Part shown: positions 7,282-12,498 of the stretch, in pieces
Numbering within the stretch: the first letter of the stretch is position 1
Layout of the letters: each line of letters opens with the position of its first letter
Source: DATEMK01 sp035275625
Lineage (GTDB): Bacteria > Bacteroidota > Bacteroidia > AKYH767-A > OLB10
Length of the DNA: 13,965 nt
Assembly (NCBI GenBank): GCA_035275625.1
Contig: DATEMK010000023.1
Span: forward strand, 1 to 13,965
Direction of reading: 5' to 3'
Program-made: the position numbers and the translations under genes
Notes under the pieces: model-generated
What the model was told of the DNA's origin: nothing
Databases searched by the model: none
What the model saw: only the letters and a program-made list of their open reading frames with translations

Positions 7282-7575
7282 GACAGCATGTCATATTTCA
7301 TGGACAGCATGACAGTTTTTATGTGCTTCAAAACAGGCAGCAAGTTCATCCAAAAAATCTTTAAGTTCGGTTAAAGAGGTAACATGTGAATCAAAGCCAT
7401 CTTTATCCTCATCAAAGGAATCTTTAAGTTCGGTAAAGCCATCTTTATGTTCAGCATCAGCCTCTTCATACCCGTCAAGGGCGTTGCGATCTACGTCAAA
7501 GAAGTTTTTATCTTCTGAAAAGCAATCTTTATGTGAAGTATTAACGCCTTTATGCACAAAACGGGCATTATTATG
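7282..7575. repeat. Degenerate 21-bp minisatellite, about 14 units
   Basis: The stretch has a strict 21-bp period. On the plus strand many units end in CTTTAAGTTCGG or CTTTATGTTCAG, and GGACAGCATG recurs 21 bp apart at 7281 and 7302. On the minus strand each unit encodes seven residues of the type HKDGFTE. The array runs beyond both ends of the open frame: one unit precedes the GTG at 7557 and one follows the TGA at 7291-7293. The period is a multiple of three, so unit loss or gain would keep the frame. Confidence 0.85.
7291..7557 (-). CDS. Possible heptad-repeat protein (doubtful gene)
   Basis: Read on the minus strand, the minisatellite gives 88 aa made wholly of seven-residue units such as HKDCFSE, HKDGFTE, LKDSFDE, DKDGFDS and LKDFLDE. 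Phe or Leu recurs at the fifth position, and there are many Lys and Asp/Glu residues. Such heptads could form an amphipathic helix or coiled coil. Against it being a gene: the only start is a GTG inside the array, there is no ATG in frame, no promoter or ribosome site is visible, and the repeat continues past the stop. I record it because the frame stays open for twelve degenerate units, which would be unlikely without past selection. It may be the remnant of a longer gene. Confidence 0.3.
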   Translation of the reverse strand: MHKGVNTSHKDCFSEDKNFFDVDRNALDGYEEADAEHKDGFTELKDSFDEDKDGFDSHVTSLTELKDFLDELAACFEAHKNCHAVHEI

Positions 7576-7668
7576 CTTAAAACCGCATATTTTATTTGAA
7601 GAAGCGATTTTATAATGTTTTTAAAAGAAAGGGTTATGCATGGTTGTGAAAACTTTAAACTGGGAGAA

Positions 7669-7742
7669 TAGAGTTTTAGGCAACTCTACAGTTTAGCCAC
7701 GTTACGCTTCATGAATTTTTAAACTTTAAGCATGTGCTTAAA
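7669..7742. other. Gene-free stretch with two hairpins
   Basis: The 7576-7793 gap has no gene I can support. It holds TAGAGTT-TTAGGC-AACTCTA (7669-7688, 7-bp stem, 6-nt loop) and TTTAAGCA-TG-TGCTTAAA (7725-7742, 8-bp palindrome). Similar CTTTAAACTGGGAG and CTTAAACTTCTGGGAG segments flank them. They could belong to a small RNA or a repeat remnant. I see no promoter or T-tract that settles it. Confidence 0.4.
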
Positions 7743-7793
7743 CTTCTGGGAGTTCAAAATTTTTTTTTAAGAAAGATACAGGGTATGAAAATA

Positions 7794-7838
7794 TTCATTG
7801 ATATGGAAGTGAGTTGGAATCCCTGAATCAAAGAAGTC
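7794..7838. repeat. Left arm of an inverted repeat flanking the PemK gene
   Basis: TTCATTGATATGGAAGTGAG and the following bases are closely related to the reverse complement of 8263-8312. Similarity covers about 45 nt with small gaps; the best block is CATTGA(ca)TA(tt)TGGAAGTGAGT. This arm ends 3 bp from the toxin stop codon. Confidence 0.6.
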
Positions 7839-7840
7839 TG

Positions 7841-8239
7841 TTAAATTTTATTTTTTTCTTTTAAGTTATTTTCTGATTCATCTATTTCTCTATCTATTCT
7901 GTCTATGAGGTCCCTTTTGATTGACTCTCTTACCAGTTCCAGGTATCTCCTATTTACTTTACCTAATCTACCTTTTAAACTACTAACATCCACCGTTGTC
8001 ATTTGTCTCATCATTAACTTTGAACTTTTCCTTAAATTGCCTGCTCCTTTCGGAAGAGGAATTTCACCATTATCACAATTTTCCTTAAAGTTATCCGTAA
8101 TCGGTATAACCCTGACCGTCATCCGGTCCCTATCAATTACCAAAGCAGGATGAAAACCTGCAATGCAATGATCCTTAACTTTCCCAAAATCTATCCAGTG
8201 AATTTCACCGGTTTTCAAATTATTAATTCTGTTTACCAT
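7841..8239 (-). CDS. PemK/MazF-like toxin (endoribonuclease family)
   Basis: 132 aa with the layout of the MazF/PemK fold: GEIHWIDFGK near the start (strand 1), GFHPALVID (28-36), VIPITDN with the conserved Thr48, IPLPKG, then MMRQMTTVDVSSLKGRLGKV and a C-terminal helix. Active family members cut mRNA, and a cognate antitoxin, usually encoded just upstream, blocks them. The position of the catalytic arginine (RPxxxI in MazF) is His30 here, so activity is uncertain. The last 25 residues (RIDREIDESENNLKEKNKI) form an extra charged tail. No antitoxin reading frame is visible in the 300 bp upstream or just downstream. The gene is enclosed by an inverted repeat, which suggests movement as a cassette. 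ATG at 8239; no Shine-Dalgarno site. Confidence 0.8.
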   Translation of the reverse strand: MVNRINNLKTGEIHWIDFGKVKDHCIAGFHPALVIDRDRMTVRVIPITDNFKENCDNGEIPLPKGAGNLRKSSKLMMRQMTTVDVSSLKGRLGKVNRRYLELVRESIKRDLIDRIDREIDESENNLKEKNKI

Positions 8240-8262
8240 ATTTATGGTTTTTAATGATTAAT

Positions 8263-8312
8263 GACTTTAAGAATCAGAGATTCATTTTACTCACTTCCAA
8301 TATGTCAATGAA
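8263..8312. repeat. Right arm of the inverted repeat flanking the PemK gene
   Basis: As reverse complement it reads TTCATTGACATATTGGAAGT and then GAGTAAAATGAATC..., matching the left arm at 7794-7838. It also contains GAATC-aga-GATTC (8271-8283). The 8240-8555 gap otherwise holds only AT-rich sequence and the promoter at 8475-8505. Confidence 0.6.
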
Positions 8313-8474
8313 CGATGTGGTAAAGATTATTTACCAAAAAGTATGCAAAGATACTGAATCAACGAAAAAAAAATAATTAAAAAGGAAATTAGGTCAAAAA
8401 ATAATACTAAATCATTAGGTAAAAAAATTAACATTATTAAATGTACTTTGTTTTTTAATTCCCCCTATACAGTT

Positions 8475-8505
8475 TTTGTCTTTTAGCCAAGGAAATCTAT
8501 ATTTG
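8475..8505 (+). promoter_or_regulatory. Strong Bacteroidota promoter of the membrane-protein operon
   Basis: TTTG (8475-8478) and TATATTTG (8498-8505) are separated by exactly 19 bp, matching the -33 / -7 consensus of Bacteroides and Flavobacterium. Transcription would start near 8512, giving a leader of about 44 nt before the ATG at 8556. Confidence 0.75.
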
Positions 8506-8555
8506 TATTTCATGATCTTTAAATTTTTTAACACAACCCTTAAATTCAAAAAAAA

Positions 8556-8996
8556 ATGGAATCGGACAAATGGAGTAATCGAACTAAAATTGCCTGTGCA
8601 ATAATTGGTTTAATTGGTATATGTGTTGGCACGTTTGGCACATTAATAATTAAACCAAATGTGGAACAGTCTAAACCTATTCCGCCTGATCATTCCCTTG
8701 TTCAACAATTTCAAGGCGTTTATCTTTATATTCGAAGTAAGCCTGAAAACGTTAATTACACAAGTCTCGGTATAATCAATGCCAATTCCCTAACAAGAGC
8801 CGTTGAAAATGCTAATCATAAAAAAGGTTTCGGAAATATCCTTGAAAGCGTAGGGAAGTCGGTCGTGAAGGATCTTTCTTTTGAAAATAGACTTTCAGCC
8901 ATTATTGAAGGCGCAAAGAATTATAATCCGGAAGTCCAGGGAGTTATATTTCTCAAGGATTTAACAGAGTGTGAACTCATTAAATTTAATAAATGA
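8556..8996 (+). CDS. Single-pass membrane protein, unknown function
   Basis: 146 aa. One transmembrane helix (about 12-33, IACAIIGLIGICVGTFGTLII) follows a short basic N-terminus, so the rest probably faces the periplasm. The soluble part has the order GVYLYIRSKPENVNYTSLGII, then an Asn/Lys-rich segment, then SAIIEGAKNYNPEVQGVIFLKDLTECELIKF. This resembles a small alpha/beta domain I recall from uncharacterised Bacteroidota proteins (Y.y..s.P...y..LG ... li..Ak..yp..dGiIf ... a..IKF). No catalytic residues are evident. It overlaps the next gene by four bases (ATGA) and shares its promoter, so the two products likely act together. Function unknown. Confidence 0.8.
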   Translation: MESDKWSNRTKIACAIIGLIGICVGTFGTLIIKPNVEQSKPIPPDHSLVQQFQGVYLYIRSKPENVNYTSLGIINANSLTRAVENANHKKGFGNILESVGKSVVKDLSFENRLSAIIEGAKNYNPEVQGVIFLKDLTECELIKFNK

Positions 8997-9673
8997 TTAT
9001 AATTCAAAAGGTGACAGCTTTTTTTGTAAAGGTTTGGCGCAATAATGAAAAAATAAAAAATTTTATTGTTTCAATTGCAATAATTGCCGGTGGTATTTGG
9101 ACTGTTTTTACTTTTCAATCCCTCAAGCAAATAGAAAGAGCAAAATTTGAATTGGAATTATTAAGGACAGAATTTCTTGGCAAACCAAGTTTAAATATTT
9201 TTATCGATGTTAATAGAACAAATCCAACAAATAAAAGCTATTATGCTGGATTAATAATTAATGTGAATGTTGAAAATAAAGGTACTAGGTATATTAGCAT
9301 GTCAACACTTGATACCACATTAGTTGTTTCAGAAATAAAAAACTCCTCTTCGTGGGGAACAATTTCTGTTAATGACATTTATTTGGATCCAATCACAATG
9401 TACTGTAAGGAAGATTCGTCCTTAACACCTTCTGGTATTATAGAAGTTACACCAAATTCAACTGAAGAGGTTCCATATTATTGTGAAGTTGAGAGACCGG
9501 GGATATACTTTATTAGTTTTAATGCAAAAATTGCAAAAGAAAGCATGGATGAATTAGATAAATTGAGTTATGTTTCGGATACTTCTGCATTAATGAAAGA
9601 ATTTAAAAAATTGGGGCTGAAGTATGAAAATATATCTACTTGGTCCTGCCAGAAATATATTGAAATAAAATAA
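8993..9673 (+). CDS. Membrane-anchored beta-sandwich protein, unknown function
   Basis: 226 aa. A Lys-rich N-terminus precedes one transmembrane helix (about 25-41, IVSIAIIAGGIWTVFTF) and a charged helical linker (KQIERAKFELELLR). From about 65 onward the sequence is strand-rich: SLNIFIDVNR, GLIINVNVENKGTRYI, TTLVVSEIKN, GIIEVTPNSTEEVPYY and GIYFISFNAKI. This arrangement suggests an Ig-like sandwich exposed outside the inner membrane. It carries four cysteines (CKED, YYCEV, WSCQK among them). The start ATG overlaps the stop of the preceding gene (ATGA), which implies translational coupling. I do not recognise the family. Base composition is very AT-rich (a 60-base sample counted by hand gave 25% GC). 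Confidence 0.8.
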   Translation: MIIIQKVTAFFVKVWRNNEKIKNFIVSIAIIAGGIWTVFTFQSLKQIERAKFELELLRTEFLGKPSLNIFIDVNRTNPTNKSYYAGLIINVNVENKGTRYISMSTLDTTLVVSEIKNSSSWGTISVNDIYLDPITMYCKEDSSLTPSGIIEVTPNSTEEVPYYCEVERPGIYFISFNAKIAKESMDELDKLSYVSDTSALMKEFKKLGLKYENISTWSCQKYIEIK

Positions 9674-9724
9674 ATTGCATTCACACTCTTCTCTCGTCCT
9701 CGTCTGACGGGTAGGCATGTGCTC

Positions 9725-9910
9725 CTCACCGCCCGGCAGGTCGCGTAGCACCTGCTGGGTTTAAGAGAAATGGGGACAATCAACTGGCAAAAACCAGCAG
9801 GAGAATTCCTGCCTGCGGGGTGGTGGGTGGAATTCTCCTGACAGGTGTAAATAAACAGAGTAGCGTAAATAAACATGAGAGCATTAAAACCCTTCCTTTT
9901 TTTTTATTTC
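9725..9910. repeat. Composite hairpin repeat, copy A
   Basis: Module 1 (9725-9829) matches 12284-12388 at 96 of 105 positions without gaps. It contains two hairpins of the CCCGGCAGGT / ACCTGCTGGG and CAGGAGAATTCCTG kind. It is joined directly to module 2 tail (9829-9910: GAATTCTCCTGACAGGTGTA ... GAGCATTAAAACCCTT and a T run), which recurs at 10487-10585. The left half of the module 2 hairpin is missing here. The whole 9674-9958 gap is this repeat plus about 50 bp before the VOC gene; minus-strand frames through it are artefacts. Confidence 0.85.
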
Positions 9911-9958
9911 GCTTACACCGCAACTTAATTTAGTAAAGCTTTATATTGAGATAGAACT

Positions 9959-10411
9959 ATGGCAAAAAACAAATTACTGCGAATGGACAATGTCAGCATC
10001 GTTGTGGAATCCCTCGATAATGCTATCTCTTTTTTCACGGAGATAGGGCTGAAGCTTGAAGGACGAATGATGGTTGAAGGTGAATGGGCTGGACGTGTAA
10101 CGGGTCTGGGTAATCAGTCCGTTGAGATTGCTATGATGGTTACCCCCGATGGCCACAGCCGGCTCGAGCTTTCGCGGTTTCTCACCCCGACTGTTATCTC
10201 CGATCACCGGACTGCGCCTGTGAACTCTCTCGGTTATCTGCGCGTCATGTTCACCATTGAAGACATTGACGAAATGGTATCCAGGCTCATCAAACATGGC
10301 GCTCAGCTCGTTGGTGAAGTGGTTCAGTACGAGGACTCGTATCGGCTCTGCTACATTCGCGGAACCGAAGGACTTCTAATCGGTTTGGCGGAACAACTAA
10401 GTAATAAATGA
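9959..10411 (+). CDS. VOC family protein (glyoxalase/bleomycin-resistance fold)
   Basis: 150 aa with two beta-alpha-beta-beta-beta modules of the vicinal-oxygen-chelate superfamily. Module one is DNVSIVVESLDNAISFFTEIGL through IAMMVTPDGHSRLELSRF. Module two is LGYLRVMFTIEDIDEMVSRLIKHGAQLVGEV through YEDSYRLCYIRGTEGLLIGLAEQL. The usual first metal-ligand histidine position is Ser13, and module two has Arg/Val where His is common. Family members of this type often lack the classical ligands, so the reaction cannot be predicted. GC content is far above its neighbours: three 60-base lines I counted gave 52, 62 and 55%, against 25% in the upstream gene. It is flanked by direct copies of one repeat. 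Recent horizontal acquisition is likely. ATG at 9959; no Shine-Dalgarno site. Confidence 0.92.
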   Translation: MAKNKLLRMDNVSIVVESLDNAISFFTEIGLKLEGRMMVEGEWAGRVTGLGNQSVEIAMMVTPDGHSRLELSRFLTPTVISDHRTAPVNSLGYLRVMFTIEDIDEMVSRLIKHGAQLVGEVVQYEDSYRLCYIRGTEGLLIGLAEQLSNK

Positions 10412-10460
10412 GTAACTGACGTTTTACAAAAATCCTTACCTGAGAAATTTGTGCAACTAA

Positions 10461-10585
10461 TATTGAAACCCACGTCCTGTCAGGTAGGAATTCTCCTGAC
10501 AGGTGTAAATAACAGTGTAACGCCTGCCTGCCGGCAGGCAGGTAAATGAACATGAGAGCATTAAAACCCTTCTTTTTTTTACTTC
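10461..10585. repeat. Composite hairpin repeat, copy B
   Basis: CCTGTCAGG (10476-10484) and CCTGACAGG (10495-10503) form a perfect 9-bp stem around TAGGAATTCT. The tail to 10585 matches copy A (9829-9910), with the same orientation and only a few differences apart from a 20-bp insertion. The 10412-10667 gap holds this repeat and a candidate promoter. Confidence 0.85.
10523..10542. repeat. 20-bp perfect palindrome, copy 2
   Basis: CCTGCCTGCCGGCAGGCAGG is fully self-complementary. It lies between GTAACG and TAAATGAACATGAGAG; the corresponding place in copy A (near 9865) reads GTAGCGTAAATAAACATGAG without it. No target duplication is evident. Confidence 0.9.
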
Positions 10586-10614
10586 TTTAATCCCTTCTTC
10601 GTTATCGGATATGC

Positions 10615-10643
10615 TTGGGCTGTAGTGCTAATAATTAACTTTC
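10615..10643 (+). promoter_or_regulatory. Candidate promoter of the T9SS cargo gene
   Basis: TTG (10615-10617) lies 18 bp before TAACTTTC (10636-10643), which is 7/8 to TAnnTTTG counting the two free positions. The predicted start would be about 18 nt ahead of the ATG at 10668. Confidence 0.4.
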
Positions 10644-10667
10644 GGAACAAATTCAAAACTTATTAAA

Positions 10668-12260
10668 ATGAAAAAAATTACTATCCTTCTCTATAGTTTA
10701 ATTTCTCTTTGTATTGTTGATAGTGCTGACTGCCAAATAAAATTTCAAAAAGTAATTACAGGCACTTCGCACGTGCTTGCTTACGGAGTTCAACAAACAA
10801 CAGATGGAGGCTACATTATTGCAGGCACGGCTTACAATGCTCAAAGTAATGAAGACCTTTACGTTGTGAAAACCGATGCATGGGGTGATACGCTGTGGAC
10901 CAAAACTTTTTCAGGAAGTGATACACAGCACTGTTATTCAGTTGAACAAACAAGCGATGGTGGTTACATACTTTTTGGAGTAACCAACAGCTTTATCGGG
11001 AACAAAGATTTCTTCCTTCTGAAACTTTCATCAAATGGAAATGTGGTGTGGACAAAGAACTTAATTAATGAAGGAGGAAGCTGGAGCTCGTTTGCAAGGC
11101 AGACCAGCGATGGCGGTTTTATTCTTGTGGGACAAACAGATTCTGTTGGAAATACAAATGATGATATTTTCCTTGTAAAAACAGATTCAGCGGGCACTCC
11201 TTTATGGCAGAGGGTGATTGGAATTTCTACAGCTCATGATTATGTAAGTTGTGTGCAGCAGACATACGATGGAGGTTTTGTACTTGCAGCTTCCGGTCGT
11301 TATTTCGGGCCAGATTTGGACTTCTGCCTGATAAAGACTAACGCCAATGGGAATGTGCAATGGAAAAAAGTTTATGGTGGTGCAAGTAGTGAAGGCGCAG
11401 TTTATGTGAGCCAGACAAGCGACAGTGGTTACATCATGGTTGGCGAAACATACTCATTTACACCAGGTGAAACCGATATTTACCTGGTAAGAACTGATGC
11501 AAATGGTGATACATTATGGACACGCTGTTACAGCGGACAGAATTCTGACCATGGAATGTATGTGGCGCAAACTCCTGATGGTGGATTTATTATCGGGGGC
11601 CATGTTTATACGTTTGGAAGTGTTGGCGGTGACCATTATGATTTTGCACTTATCAAAACAAACAGCAATGGAGACACTCTTTGGACAAGAACATACGGGG
11701 ATTCGCAGGATGACTATGGTTGGTCGGCACAGCAGACAAGTGACGGAGGTTATGTAATTACAGGATACAGTCGAAGTTTCGGTACAGGAGATAACCACAT
11801 TTACCTTGTAAAAACAGACAGTCTTGGAAATAGTGGAGGTTGCTATGAATACGGAACGGTAATAACCTCTTTCAGACCACCGTCACAAATGGGAAACCCT
11901 GTGATACCTGCTTTTATTACAACCACACCCTGGTCAAACGTAAGCTTTACAGAAGGTCATACTGGAATCCCGGCTACTTTATGTACAAGTAGTAGCATTA
12001 ATGAAACGGAATACGGTACTTCCTTTCAAGTTTACCCCAATCCATCTTCCGGTGATTTATTTGTTTTATATGATGGAATAAGTACTAATATCAAATTGGA
12101 AATATACAATGCATTAGGTATATCAATTTATTCAGGACTGCTTTCGAATAAATCAGAAAAAGAAATCAGGTTTAAAAATTTTCCAAGTGGAATTTATTTT
12201 GTGAAAGTGTTTGATGGTGAGAAAAGTTACTGCAAGAAATTAATTATAGAGCATGATTGA
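10668..12260 (+). CDS. Secreted seven-repeat beta-propeller protein with T9SS sorting domain
   Basis: 530 aa. A signal peptide (about 1-23, hydrophobic core ITILLYSLISLCIV) sends it across the inner membrane. Seven repeats of about 52 residues follow, each with QTxDGG or a close variant (43, 94, 145, 198, 249, 301, 356), then a G turn, a (L/F)(V/I)KTD-type strand and a NGDTLWT-type strand. Seven such units fit a seven-bladed propeller. A linker with cysteines (391-439) leads to a C-terminal type A sorting domain (about 453-530): FQVYPNPSSGDLFV, LEIYNALGISIYSG, FPSGIYFVKVF and KKLIIEHD. This domain directs outer-membrane translocation by the Por/type IX system and is normally cleaved on the cell surface. 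Ligand or substrate unknown. It appears to stand alone; the repeat block downstream has hairpins that might end transcription. Confidence 0.93.
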   Translation: MKKITILLYSLISLCIVDSADCQIKFQKVITGTSHVLAYGVQQTTDGGYIIAGTAYNAQSNEDLYVVKTDAWGDTLWTKTFSGSDTQHCYSVEQTSDGGYILFGVTNSFIGNKDFFLLKLSSNGNVVWTKNLINEGGSWSSFARQTSDGGFILVGQTDSVGNTNDDIFLVKTDSAGTPLWQRVIGISTAHDYVSCVQQTYDGGFVLAASGRYFGPDLDFCLIKTNANGNVQWKKVYGGASSEGAVYVSQTSDSGYIMVGETYSFTPGETDIYLVRTDANGDTLWTRCYSGQNSDHGMYVAQTPDGGFIIGGHVYTFGSVGGDHYDFALIKTNSNGDTLWTRTYGDSQDDYGWSAQQTSDGGYVITGYSRSFGTGDNHIYLVKTDSLGNSGGCYEYGTVITSFRPPSQMGNPVIPAFITTTPWSNVSFTEGHTGIPATLCTSSSINETEYGTSFQVYPNPSSGDLFVLYDGISTNIKLEIYNALGISIYSGLLSNKSEKEIRFKNFPSGIYFVKVFDGEKSYCKKLIIEHD

Positions 12261-12283
12261 AACGGAATAGTTTCATAGTGCGG

Positions 12284-12472
12284 CTCACCACCCGGCAGGT
12301 CGTGCAGCACCTGCTGGGTTTAAGAGAAATCGATACAATCAACTGGCAAAACCCGGCAGGAGAATTCCTGCCTGCCGGGTGGTGGGTGACAAAACGGGCA
12401 AACTCCTCTTTTTAAATAAAAATATTTTTTATTGAAACCTCCATCCTGTCAGGTAGGAATTCTCCTGACAGG
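12284..12472. repeat. Composite hairpin repeat, copy C
   Basis: Module 1 (12284-12388) is bounded by the 14-bp perfect inverted repeat CACCACCCGGCAGG (12286-12299) / CCTGCCGGGTGGTG (12371-12384). Inside are hairpins CCCGGCAGGT / ACCTGCTGGG (one G-T pair) and ACCCGGCAGG / CCTGCCGGGT. Module 2 (12430-12472) is the intact CCTGTCAGG / CCTGACAGG hairpin preceded by ATTGAAACC, as in copy B. About 41 bp of unrelated AT-rich sequence separates the modules. It fills most of the gap between the two genes. Confidence 0.87.
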
Positions 12473-12498
12473 TTTTAATCAATCCACTCAAAAAAACC

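Noticed and set aside
5848..7575. CRISPR array
   Set aside because: The repeats here are contiguous 7-bp or 21-bp units without constant repeat / variable spacer alternation, and no cas genes are present.
8240..8555. Antitoxin gene upstream of the PemK-like gene
   Set aside because: Minus-strand frames here are broken by stops within about 20 codons; only the inverted-repeat arm is present.
9568..9876. Minus-strand frame with PAGRNSPAG-type sequence
   Set aside because: It reads through composite repeat copy A and the 3' end of the membrane-protein gene.
10290..10553. Minus-strand frame starting MFIYLPAGRQA
   Set aside because: It is made of the 20-bp palindrome, composite repeat copy B and antisense of the VOC gene.
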